Shown here: positions 6,900 through 13,796 of the stretch, piece after piece
How the letters are laid out: each line of letters opens with the position of its first letter
Position numbering within the stretch: the first letter of the stretch is position 1
Assembly (NCBI GenBank): GCA_022616395.1
Contig: JAKEEV010000085.1
Coordinates: 1 to 13,796 of the forward strand
Source of the DNA: Planctomycetia bacterium
GTDB taxonomy: Bacteria; Planctomycetota; Planctomycetia; Gemmatales; Gemmataceae
Reading direction: 5' to 3'
Length of the DNA stretch: 13,796 nt
The notes under the pieces: generated by a model
What the model was told of the DNA's origin: nothing
The model's database searches: none
What the model saw: the letters and a program-made list of their open reading frames with translations, nothing else
Made by a program: the position numbers and the translations under genes

Positions 6900-8399
6900 A
6901 TGCGCGGTTGTGCCTTCCTCTCGATCCTACTTCTCGCCGCTCCCGCGCGCTCCGCGGAGTTGCCTCAGCATCGCGTCAGTGGCGATCTCACTCTTCAGGT
7001 AAGGGACATCTTTCAGCGCTACTGCTCCGAGTGCCACACCGGAGGCGATGAGCCTGGCAAAAGCCGACTGGTCATCCTCGACCACAAGCAAGTTGTCGCG
7101 AAGAACCGGCCGGTGCCGTTCCTCACGCCTGGGGGCGGAAAGGCGCAGATTCTCGAACTCATCAAGGACGGCTCCATGCCGCCCGCGAACAAGCCTGGCC
7201 CAACACCCGACGAGATCGCGGTTCTGGAGAAGTGGGTGAAGGCAAACGCTCCGGCTTACCCCGCTGCGTTCGATGACCGCTACACGCTCAGCGCGATGCT
7301 CGATGACTTCGACCGTCAACGTCCCATTGATGGGCTGTTCATGCGGTATGTATCCTTCGCGCATCTGATTCGCGATGGTCAACCGCTTCCGAATCTGGCG
7401 GTGGCGGAGGAGCGGTTGCGGGAAGCGCTCTGTGTGGCTTCGGGGAAGCGCGTGAAACTCGTCGCGGTGGACCCCTCTGCGACGCTCTTGCGCATCGATC
7501 TGCGTGAACTCGGCTGGCACACACGCGATCTCTTCGAGAAGGTGGACCGCAACAAGGTGGTTGGAATTGCATCAATCATTCCATTCGATCTCCTTCTCCT
7601 GGAGTATCCGCACGGGTTTCTTCTTGCCCCAGAAGACCCATTCAGCGAACGCCTGGGCGCATTCTTCAAACAAGCGGAGCATCTGCGACCGGTGCCGTTC
7701 CTCCGCGCGGACTGGCTCACCAATTCCCTTCTGAAGGGAAAGCAATCAACACCGCTGGCGGACGACCTGCGAAGTCTCGTGGAACTCGCGGAAGCGAACG
7801 ATCCGCCTCCGGGACCAGTGATGCGGCCGTTCGCCGGTTTGAAGGCACTCACGGTGCCCGACTCCGAATCGGGCCAACGCGCGGTGATCGCGCCTCTTGG
7901 TTCGTGGTACGCGGGTGATGTGAGTTCGATTCGCCCGCCATTCAAATTGAACGCGAGTCTTCAATCCTCTGGCAAGTCAGTCCACACGATCCGGGTGGAC
8001 GAGCCGTTTTCGCCTCGGGTGGAAGCAGATAGTCGGGTCTTCGTCACCGTGCTGATGGTGCTCGCTGATGGCGAGGTGCGCGTGCAAGAGATCGGCGGAG
8101 GGTATGTGTTACAGCCCAACACTCCGCGCGATTTGGCTCCGCCGGGGCGCAACGAGTTCCGAATCACGAGCATCTTGAGCGGTGGCGACTCCGCGACCGA
8201 ATACTTCGTGCTGTTGGCTTCCGAGAAAGAGATTCCGCTCCCAACGATCATTCGTAGCAAGCACGCGGAAGGAGATGACCCGAAGCAGAATCGCCGACCG
8301 GTGTGGCGGTTTCTTGTGGAACCGCCGAAGGGTGAACTTCGCGGATCAACTCAGGTGGTGCGGAGGGTCATTCCGATCAAGCTGGTCAAGAAGCAGTAA
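6900..8399 (+). CDS. Secreted c-type cytochrome-domain protein of unknown function
   Basis: The 499-residue protein has a signal peptide (LLLAAPARSAE, cleavage near residue 19) and then one covalent-heme site, CSECH (Cys42, Cys45, His46), in a planctomycete-style cytochrome domain that ends with GSMPPA (Met93, a candidate axial ligand) and a helix with LEKWVKANAP (to about residue 120). A middle region (125-290) contains ATLLRIDLRELGW and YPHGFLLAPEDPF; I recall similar segments in other planctomycete secreted cytochromes but cannot name a domain. The C-terminal 150 residues are beta-rich and resemble DUF4384 only loosely. An in-frame GTG at 6891 directly follows the caspase stop, but ATG 6900 gives the better signal peptide. 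The gap to the caspase gene is nine bases, so the two are likely co-expressed in the periplasm. Heme attachment is well supported; electron transfer or sensing is inference. Confidence 0.85.
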   Translation: MRGCAFLSILLLAAPARSAELPQHRVSGDLTLQVRDIFQRYCSECHTGGDEPGKSRLVILDHKQVVAKNRPVPFLTPGGGKAQILELIKDGSMPPANKPGPTPDEIAVLEKWVKANAPAYPAAFDDRYTLSAMLDDFDRQRPIDGLFMRYVSFAHLIRDGQPLPNLAVAEERLREALCVASGKRVKLVAVDPSATLLRIDLRELGWHTRDLFEKVDRNKVVGIASIIPFDLLLLEYPHGFLLAPEDPFSERLGAFFKQAEHLRPVPFLRADWLTNSLLKGKQSTPLADDLRSLVELAEANDPPPGPVMRPFAGLKALTVPDSESGQRAVIAPLGSWYAGDVSSIRPPFKLNASLQSSGKSVHTIRVDEPFSPRVEADSRVFVTVLMVLADGEVRVQEIGGGYVLQPNTPRDLAPPGRNEFRITSILSGGDSATEYFVLLASEKEIPLPTIIRSKHAEGDDPKQNRRPVWRFLVEPPKGELRGSTQVVRRVIPIKLVKKQ

Positions 8400-8484
8400 T
8401 CAGGAGTAATCGGCAAACACAGGAGAATCGATTGAACCGGCAGAGTGCATAGAACCGATAACCCCTCGGTCTGCATACTCACCT

Positions 8485-8488
8485 GGAG
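8485..8488 (+). promoter_or_regulatory. Ribosome binding site of the beta-barrel gene
   Basis: GGAG lies 6 bases before the ATG at 8495 and supports that start. The 95-base gap before it (8400-8494) shows no open frame and no clear promoter or terminator, only a short imperfect repeat, taatcaggagtaatc, at its left end. Confidence 0.6.
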
Positions 8489-8494
8489 CGTTCC

Positions 8495-9850
8495 ATGCGC
8501 CGGTTGTTGACCCTGTTTGTGCTCGTCTTTCCGGTTTGCTCACCAGCCGCGAGCGCACAGGAAGTGATCCCCGTTGGAGGGGCGGGGCGTCTGTTCCGCG
8601 GAGCCAAGCCCGTGTGCGTACCTGACTGCGCGCCGACAGTGCCGGATTCACCGTGGACGATGCCTGTTGATCCGGGCGTTCCTCCGATGGTTCCCCCAAC
8701 TCCGCCTCCCGGTTTCCCCGCGATTCCGCGTGGCGATCCGACACTCCCAACTCCACTCGACGGGCTTCGCAATCCGTTCGCGCAAGCCACCGAGGCCGGC
8801 GGTCAGCCCGCGCGCACCGCGAACGAGAACTTTGACGGAGACTTCGGAGGAGTGTTCTACAAGCGATTGGTCACGGTCGGAACGACAACCGTTCCGCGCG
8901 TTGTTGGTTTCACGCAGCAAGTAGTTGGGTTCACCCCCATCACGACTCAGACCATCACCATTGACCCGCAGACCGGTCAGCGGACTCTGACCATCACGAC
9001 AACGAACAACCCGATCATCGTGAACAACCCGATCGTGACTCAGACCGTGGTGCCGCAACAGCGTGTGGTGCGGTTGCCACTCGCGGCACGCTACAGCGGC
9101 ATCCTCATCACCGACAACGACAACCCGCGACCGCAAGACCGCGTGTACTTTGGTTACAACTTCTATGACAACATCGGCGGGCGGAATAATCTCGGTCTGG
9201 GTGAAGTCGATCTTCAGCGTCAGATGGCCGGCTTCGAGAAGACATTCCTTGATGGCGATGCATCCGTCGGGATGCGATTGCCGTTCGTGCAGATGTATGG
9301 CCCCGCGGGAATCGGAGGGACAAACAACGTCGGTGATCTCACGCTGATCTTCAAGTACGCCTTCCTGAACAATCGCGAAACGGGCGATCTCATCGGTGGC
9401 GGTATGGTGCTGACCACGCCAACCGGCAGCGGAGACGCGATCCTCGTGGATGGCTCGAAGGCACCTCACTCGTTCATCTTCCAGCCGTGGGCCGGCTTCG
9501 TGAGAAGCTTCGACCGCGCGTATCTCCAGGGTATCACGAGTTTGCTCGTGCCGACCGATTCGCAAGACCCGACGTTGTGGAACAACAGTATCGGCCTGGG
9601 TTACTATGCGTATCGCGCGCCGGAGCGGTTCCTCACTGCGATTGTGCCCACGGCGGAAGTTCACGTTCGCACTCCGCTCTCGAACCGCGATCCTTACGGC
9701 GTGGTCTTCCTTCAGGATCAGGTGAGCTTGACCGGTGGACTTCACTTCCGCGCTCGTCGAGCGGTGCTCAGTGGGGCGGTGAACGTGCCCATCGTAGGTC
9801 CGCGCCCCTGGTCGCTCGAAGCATTGAGCTTCCTGAACATCGGGTTCTGA
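8495..9850 (+). CDS. Predicted outer-membrane beta-barrel protein with Pro/Thr-rich stalk
   Basis: The 451-residue product has a clear signal peptide (MRRLLTLFVLVF, cleavage near ASAQE, residues 18-23). Residues 40-90 are very rich in Pro, with two Cys at 41 and 45. Residues 125-190 are rich in Thr, Val and Gln and include a tandem hexapeptide, NNPIIV then NNPIVT. From about residue 198 to the end the sequence alternates hydrophobic and polar residues with many Gly, Tyr and Phe (RVYFGYNFYDNIGGR, VGDLTLIFKYAFL, NSIGLGYYAY), as in transmembrane beta strands, and the chain ends in NIGF with a terminal Phe, a usual outer-membrane assembly signal. No transport family is identifiable. Its place behind the caspase and cytochrome genes suggests a shared envelope role. 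A secreted adhesin-like protein is the main alternative. Confidence 0.65.
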   Translation: MRRLLTLFVLVFPVCSPAASAQEVIPVGGAGRLFRGAKPVCVPDCAPTVPDSPWTMPVDPGVPPMVPPTPPPGFPAIPRGDPTLPTPLDGLRNPFAQATEAGGQPARTANENFDGDFGGVFYKRLVTVGTTTVPRVVGFTQQVVGFTPITTQTITIDPQTGQRTLTITTTNNPIIVNNPIVTQTVVPQQRVVRLPLAARYSGILITDNDNPRPQDRVYFGYNFYDNIGGRNNLGLGEVDLQRQMAGFEKTFLDGDASVGMRLPFVQMYGPAGIGGTNNVGDLTLIFKYAFLNNRETGDLIGGGMVLTTPTGSGDAILVDGSKAPHSFIFQPWAGFVRSFDRAYLQGITSLLVPTDSQDPTLWNNSIGLGYYAYRAPERFLTAIVPTAEVHVRTPLSNRDPYGVVFLQDQVSLTGGLHFRARRAVLSGAVNVPIVGPRPWSLEALSFLNIGF

Positions 9851-10161
9851 TGGAGAAGCGCGCAGCGCGGAACTCTCAGATGCCGAAGGTATCCGCATCC
9901 TGGTGGGTGTACATTCTGCGTTGCTCTGATGGCACGCTCTACACCGGCATCACCACCGATGTTGCTCGTCGGCTGAAGCAACACAATGACGGGACCGCCT
10001 CAAAGTACACGCGCTCGCGCCGACCGGTGAAAGTCGCTTATCGCGAATCGACTCCTTCGCACAGCGCTGCACTTCGGCGCGAAATTGCAATCAAGAAGCT
10101 CTCCCGGCGCGCCAAGGACTCGCTCATCTCAACTCAGGCGCGCAAGCGAAAGCACGCTTGA
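9850..10161 (+). CDS. GIY-YIG domain protein, YhbQ/UvrC-N-like (putative nuclease)
   Basis: The 103-residue protein is almost entirely one GIY-YIG domain: WVYIL (Tyr21), LYTGITTDVARRLKQHN with Tyr31-Gly33 and Arg40/Arg41, and LRREIAIKKLSRRAK with the metal-binding Glu78. Length and order match the small stand-alone group that includes E. coli YhbQ. GIY-YIG domains cut DNA using a divalent metal; the role of the stand-alone members is poorly known. No signal peptide is seen, making this the only clearly cytoplasmic product of the plus-strand cluster. The ATG at 9850 overlaps the stop of the preceding gene (TGATG), suggesting translational coupling. ATG 9880 is an alternative start that would remove ten basic residues. 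The frame is open further upstream (to 9487), but that part lies within the barrel gene. Confidence 0.88.
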   Translation: MEKRAARNSQMPKVSASWWVYILRCSDGTLYTGITTDVARRLKQHNDGTASKYTRSRRPVKVAYRESTPSHSAALRREIAIKKLSRRAKDSLISTQARKRKHA

Positions 10162-10216
10162 AGTTCGCGCGCGACCCGTTACGGTAAGGCCACCTACTCC
10201 GCGCAACGGTGGTTCC

Positions 10217-11704
10217 ATGAATCCGGGGTTTACGCGAGCCGCGCTCGCGGTTGCTCTCTGCGTGTTGATTTCCGTTCCTGCCGCGGGAATCGATCAACCA
10301 TCCATTCGAGCGGAAACGCCCGACGAGGTAAATCAGCGGCACGCGCGGGTCGCGGATCGACGAAAGGGCACCGACACTATCTGCCATCGCGGGGCAAGCG
10401 AACACGCTCAGGAGAACACACTCGAAGCATTCCGAGCCAGCTTTGAACTCGGCGCGGATGGGAACGAGATCGACATCCGAGCCACGAAGGACGGCGTGCT
10501 GGTTGTCTTCCACGACGACATGCTCGACCGACACCTCGAAGCCTATGGCGATGTGAGCGATTACACCTGGGAAGAGCTACAACAGTTCCGTTTTCGCGAT
10601 CCGGGCCGCTTTGGTCAGCAGTGCCGCATCCCAACTCTTGTGGAAGTGTTCGACCTGCATCGCAAGTTCGCTGGCCTCATGCACCTGGACATCAAACGCC
10701 CCGGCCTGGATTCCGCGATAGCGGAGTTGCTGACGAAAATGGATCTGTGGCCCCACGTCGCTTACTGCAACACGGAAACTGGCGGAGTGATTCTGCGCGA
10801 TGAGCGATTCCAGGCGCGCCGATATAAGGGCGGTCTGTACCTGGATCGCGGAGAGGTGTTCCCGGAGGCAATCGCGACGGTTCTGAAGAAGCCCGGAGAT
10901 GGCGTGATCGTTGATGATCCGCGCGGAGTTGCGATTGCGCTTGGCCGTAAGCTCGGCAAGCTCTCAAAGGAACCGGTTTCGCCACGAAAGATTGAGCCGC
11001 GAAAGCCCGCCAAACTTCCGACAGAGGAGGAACTACTCAAGCGACTCCTGGACGCGGACGACTGGGATCACGTGGCCGACGCACTTCCCGCCCGGATGAT
11101 CTCTGGAGCGCGAATTCGAGCGCGGGCACGAGCAGCGGAAGGACTACTTGCCGCGAAAGTCTCCTCGAAGGAAGCATTTGCTGGCCTGGAGGAGCGAGTT
11201 CGGAAGCGCAGCCTTCACCGCGACTGGATGTATCACGGTTTTGATGGAGCAATGGCGCTGCGTTCGCTCATCCTACTCCGCGCTCCGAACGCCACGGATG
11301 TGGCTCGCTTCGCGCTGTGGCGAGACGACCCGGCACTCGAACCAGTCATCGATCCGAGATGGAAGAATCCCCGCTCGTGGACCGACTTTCGAGTGAAGAT
11401 GGTGATCTTCCCCGCGCTGGAGAAATGCCCCTCAGCCGCGACCGAGAAGCTCTGTCGCGACTATCTCGCGCTCTCCGATGACGAAGCGAGCAAGCTTGGC
11501 CCGACGCAGTTCGAGCAAGCGGGTAAGGCGCTCATGGCTGTTAGTCCCAAGCTCGAAACAGCTCTCGAACTGATGAAACACCGGCTCCAGGTTGTTCGCG
11601 GACGAGCGATTCTCGATTGTCTGGCTCATGCGAACGAACCGTGGGCGCGTGAGGCGCTCAAGAAATCCGCCCCTCACGCGCTGGAGTATCGCGCCCCGGA
11701 ATGA
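10217..11704 (+). CDS. Secreted glycerophosphodiester phosphodiesterase with helical C-terminal half
   Basis: The 495-residue product begins with a signal peptide (AALAVALCVLISVPAAG, residues 8-24). Residues about 52-245 form a GDPD TIM barrel with the family signature: HRG (57-59), ENT (66-68), EID (Glu84, Asp86), HDD (His99), HLDIK (156-160) and a final strand GVIVDDP (229-235). The family hydrolyses glycerophosphodiesters to glycerol-3-phosphate and an alcohol, usually with a metal ion. Usual GDPDs are about 250 residues; here a further 230 residues, helix-rich with Ala/Leu/Arg repeats suggestive of HEAT/ARM packing, follow a basic Pro/Lys linker (250-268). The frame extends upstream to 10085 into the nuclease gene, but ATG 10217 gives the signal peptide. 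It lies 55 bases behind the nuclease gene. Enzyme family firm; function of the tail unknown. Confidence 0.9.
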   Translation: MNPGFTRAALAVALCVLISVPAAGIDQPSIRAETPDEVNQRHARVADRRKGTDTICHRGASEHAQENTLEAFRASFELGADGNEIDIRATKDGVLVVFHDDMLDRHLEAYGDVSDYTWEELQQFRFRDPGRFGQQCRIPTLVEVFDLHRKFAGLMHLDIKRPGLDSAIAELLTKMDLWPHVAYCNTETGGVILRDERFQARRYKGGLYLDRGEVFPEAIATVLKKPGDGVIVDDPRGVAIALGRKLGKLSKEPVSPRKIEPRKPAKLPTEEELLKRLLDADDWDHVADALPARMISGARIRARARAAEGLLAAKVSSKEAFAGLEERVRKRSLHRDWMYHGFDGAMALRSLILLRAPNATDVARFALWRDDPALEPVIDPRWKNPRSWTDFRVKMVIFPALEKCPSAATEKLCRDYLALSDDEASKLGPTQFEQAGKALMAVSPKLETALELMKHRLQVVRGRAILDCLAHANEPWAREALKKSAPHALEYRAPE

Positions 11705-11773
11705 AATCGAGAAAGACCGCGAGGAATGATCGCGTGCGCGTCCATCTGCGGATGGCTGGGTGATGTCTCTTCC

Positions 11774-11780
11774 AGGAGGG
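11774..11780 (+). promoter_or_regulatory. Strong ribosome binding site deciding the start of the SecD-head gene
   Basis: AGGAGGG lies 6 bases before ATG 11787 and is the best Shine-Dalgarno in the window. It rules in ATG 11787 over the in-frame GTG 11760 and ATG 11763 upstream, and suggests strong translation. The 82-base gap before the gene also has a weak 5-base-pair hairpin (11742-11755) with no T-run. Confidence 0.8.
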
Positions 11781-11786
11781 CGAGCA

Positions 11787-12251
11787 ATGACCACATTCTT
11801 GCGCGCGAGCGTGCTGGCGGTTGCATCGTTCGGGTTCGCGCTGCCGGTGTTTGCAGACAAGCCCGATGACAAGCCGAAAGTGAAAGTGGAGATTCGCCGA
11901 GCCGAATCGAAGAAGGCCGAAGGACTGATTGAAGCCAAAATCGAGGGCACGCAGAAGAAGGTTTACCTGCACAAAGCCGCGGACGCGACCAACGCGGACA
12001 TCGCTTCGGCCCGCGTCATCGAGGACGAGTTCAAGCTGGTGTCCATCGAGATTGTGTTCACGAAGGAGGGAGCGAAGAAGATGGCGAATCTGTCCGATGA
12101 ACACAAAGGCAAACCGGTCGCGATTGTGGTTGACGGAAAAGTGGTCAGCGCGCCGGTCTTGCGCGTGAACATCAACGAGAAGGCGCTCATCACCGGCGAC
12201 TTCACGAAGGATGAAGCGGAGCGGATCGTGAAGGGGATCACAGCGAAGTAA
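11787..12251 (+). CDS. Small secreted protein with SecD/SecDF P1-head-like domain
   Basis: The 154-residue product has a signal peptide (cleavage near VFADK, residues 20-25) and then one domain. Residues 84-154 match the P1 head subdomain of the SecD translocon subunit: VSIEIVFTKEGAKKMANLS, KPVAIVVDGKVVSAPVLR (109-126) and ALITGDFTKDEAERI (133-147). In SecD this domain sits between membrane helices and helps pull exported proteins across; here there are no membrane helices apart from the signal, so it cannot work as a translocon subunit alone. It may be a free periplasmic binding or chaperone-like module. The strong Shine-Dalgarno suggests high expression. Its stop codon abuts the stop of the convergent hydrolase gene. 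The domain call is fairly sure; the role is unknown. Confidence 0.85.
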   Translation: MTTFLRASVLAVASFGFALPVFADKPDDKPKVKVEIRRAESKKAEGLIEAKIEGTQKKVYLHKAADATNADIASARVIEDEFKLVSIEIVFTKEGAKKMANLSDEHKGKPVAIVVDGKVVSAPVLRVNINEKALITGDFTKDEAERIVKGITAK

Positions 12252-13796
12252 TCACTTCGGCTTCCCGAACCCGTCGCGTGGGTCGATCAGTTTGAGCTTT
12301 TTGGCCGCGAGTGCCTTGTAGCAATCTTCCAGGTCGAATGTCTTCAGCACGCCAGGCACGAACGACGATAGCGGCCACGAATACACCTCCGACTCCGCGA
12401 CGCTCGCGAAGTTCGTCAGCGCTTCCTTCAGAGTGACGCGAGTCACGTGGTCCGACAGAAGAGCAGCGAACGTCGCGGGGATCGCGCCCCAGCCCTTCGC
12501 GACAAGGTGAACTTCCTTGTGCCCAACATCCGCGAGCCAAGAGAGCACGCGAAGCACATCAAACGTCTTCTGCCCGACGTAAGGCCGGTCGAGCATGAGG
12601 GCGTGAATCGCGTAGAAGTAGTCGCTTCCGTAGGGCGCGAGGAACTGGTTCGTTCCGCCACAGGTGTTCGGGCAAGATTCGCCGATCCCGCGCACATCGC
12701 ATGCATAGAACGCTGTCTTTGGCTCCGCTTTCACCAACTCCGCGATGAGCGGCTCATCACGCAGTTCCACGTCGCTTGAGTGATGTGAAATGTAAAGTAT
12801 GGCGGGCTTGTCGTCCTTCGGTGGTCGCGATAAGTGCTGCTGATCGGACAGTCGATACACCACCGCCACCGCGGGCTTCTCGGTTTCGATTGCGTAAGTT
12901 GTCGCGAACTTCGTTGGATACTTCCTCCCAGCACTGGGCCGCAGAATGCGGAAATCCGGGACGCCCTCGCGTTTCGGGAGCTTCAAGACTTCCTCGAGGT
13001 GTGCCTTGAGCGCTTCACCCACTGGGGGAACACGTTTCGCGGCATAGCGCTTGGAGTGTTCAAGCGTGAGCATGAACACGGTGCGCGATTTCAACTCGCT
13101 CACTTGCCCCTTCGGCGCGCAGAGCAAATCCTCTTCTTTCTCGAGGGTCAACTTCGGTTCGGTCTTCGCCTCGGAAATGCCCGTTGCCGTGTTGAACCAG
13201 CGATACATCGCCTCGCGGTTCTCGATTGTATAGCCGTGACCGGTCGGGCCGATGTGCAGCTTCACGTTCTCTTCCGCTCCGAGCAGCTTGTAGATGTTCT
13301 TGAGCCGACGGAAAATCTCTTCCGATCCGCGAACATCGAAGTAATCCTTCTCCTTCGCCAGAATGATGACTGGTTTCGGAGCCATGCACGCGAGGAAGTC
13401 GCTGTGATCGAGATTGAGCGCGAGCGCGTGCGGTGGGCACTGCTCGGTGTCTTGCGGAAGCTCGTTTTCCAGATTTCGGCGGAACGTGGTGACGAAGCAA
13501 CCCGGAGCAGCCATTGTCCAGCGCGATTCCACCCCACACAGCCACGTTGTCATCGTTCCTCCGCCGGAGTTCCCCGTAATGCCAACATGCTTTGGGTCCA
13601 CTTCCGGCCGCGAGAGAAGATAATCAAGCGCGCGAATTCCGTCCCACGCGCGCCAACTTCCGAAAAAGTCGCCGACGAGAAACTGCTGATTGCCCGCGAG
13701 CAAGTGTTCGCCGACGCCGACTCCTGGCCGCTTGGGTTTCTCGAGGTGCGCGTACTGAAGTCGCTCGCCTTGCCCGATTGGATCGAAGATCAGCAC
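12252..13796 (-). CDS. Tandem alpha/beta-hydrolase (acetylxylan-esterase/prolyl-oligopeptidase-like), partial
   Basis: The gene runs off the right edge; the visible 514 residues lack the N-terminus, since the first codon (GTG) falls in a motif, LIFDPIGQGERLQY, that is internal in such proteins. The first hydrolase domain (to about 200) has GNSGGG with nucleophile Ser77, a candidate acid Asp151 or Asp154 in KEKDYFDVRG, and His187 in GPTGHGY. A second hydrolase-like domain (about 290-510) has YISHHSSDVE, ACDVRGIGES and VAKGWGAIPATFAALL; here the expected nucleophile position is Trp436, so this half is probably inactive. Such two-part proteins are common in planctomycetes, generally exported, and are thought to act on esters of sugars or peptides; the substrate is not readable here. 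It is convergent with the SecD-head gene, with no spacer. Confidence 0.85.
   Translation of the reverse strand: MLIFDPIGQGERLQYAHLEKPKRPGVGVGEHLLAGNQQFLVGDFFGSWRAWDGIRALDYLLSRPEVDPKHVGITGNSGGGTMTTWLCGVESRWTMAAPGCFVTTFRRNLENELPQDTEQCPPHALALNLDHSDFLACMAPKPVIILAKEKDYFDVRGSEEIFRRLKNIYKLLGAEENVKLHIGPTGHGYTIENREAMYRWFNTATGISEAKTEPKLTLEKEEDLLCAPKGQVSELKSRTVFMLTLEHSKRYAAKRVPPVGEALKAHLEEVLKLPKREGVPDFRILRPSAGRKYPTKFATTYAIETEKPAVAVVYRLSDQQHLSRPPKDDKPAILYISHHSSDVELRDEPLIAELVKAEPKTAFYACDVRGIGESCPNTCGGTNQFLAPYGSDYFYAIHALMLDRPYVGQKTFDVLRVLSWLADVGHKEVHLVAKGWGAIPATFAALLSDHVTRVTLKEALTNFASVAESEVYSWPLSSFVPGVLKTFDLEDCYKALAAKKLKLIDPRDGFGKPK

Noticed and set aside
3369..8399. Calling the caspase/cytochrome pair a proven programmed-death system
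   Set aside because: Only the parts and their adjacency are visible; planctomycetes have many secreted CxxCH proteins and WD40 proteins, so chance adjacency is possible.
9487..9849. N-terminal extension of the GIY-YIG protein
   Set aside because: The upstream part overlaps the beta-barrel gene out of frame and is Arg/Ser-rich nonsense; the YhbQ-type family is about 100 residues, matching a start at 9850 or 9880.
10085..10216. Longer start for the GDPD gene
   Set aside because: It would overlap the nuclease gene and bury the signal peptide; ATG 10217 gives a normal export signal.
13794..13796. GTG at the right edge as the true start of the hydrolase gene
   Set aside because: The first residues form an internal conserved segment (DPIGQGERLQY) and a signal peptide is missing, so the gene is cut by the window edge.
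1..13796. tRNA, rRNA, CRISPR array, insertion sequence or prophage genes
   Set aside because: None seen: no regularly spaced repeat series, no transposase or integrase motif, and nearly all bases lie in well-supported coding regions.

Overview
The window looks like chromosomal DNA of a planctomycete, most likely a Gemmata-type member (Gemmataceae). No rRNA or marker gene is present, so this rests on gene content: a Ser/Thr kinase with a membrane anchor and an FGE-like outer domain, a secreted WD40-PDZ-caspase fusion, a secreted c-type cytochrome of the planctomycete kind, a stand-alone SecD P1-head protein, a tandem alpha/beta hydrolase, high GC with strong third-position bias, and few strong Shine-Dalgarno sites. 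I see no tRNA, rRNA, CRISPR array, transposase or phage gene.

Layout. Bases 1-155 hold a possible tail of a plus-strand gene and a small repeat/hairpin. On the minus strand, a receptor-like kinase (3164-882) is followed 24 bases later by a secreted SGNH/GDSL hydrolase (857-156); the pair is probably one operon. A 204-base divergent spacer (3165-3368) contains a very strong inverted repeat (25-base-pair perfect stem) and a 19-base palindrome. On the plus strand six genes follow at short spacing: WD40-PDZ-caspase (3369-6890), secreted cytochrome c-type protein (6900-8399), predicted outer-membrane beta-barrel protein (8495-9850), GIY-YIG nuclease-like protein (overlapping, 9850-10161), glycerophosphodiester phosphodiesterase with a helical tail (10217-11704) and a small secreted SecD-P1-head protein (11787-12251). 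A convergent minus-strand gene for a double alpha/beta-hydrolase protein abuts it with no spacer and runs off the right edge.

Function. Almost every product carries a signal peptide or membrane anchor, so this is a cell-envelope locus. The most intriguing part is the kinase / caspase / cytochrome c cluster: a caspase-fold protease fused to about ten WD40-like blades and a PDZ domain lies nine bases upstream of a CxxCH cytochrome-type gene, opposite a transmembrane kinase. The parts recall the eukaryotic apoptosome (WD40, cytochrome c, caspase), but a shared mechanism is inference only; secreted CxxCH proteins and WD40 proteins are both common in planctomycetes. Other oddities are a calcium-binding EF-hand-type loop inside the caspase domain, a cysteine-free (so not FGE-active) sensor on the kinase, and a second hydrolase domain that has lost its nucleophile serine.
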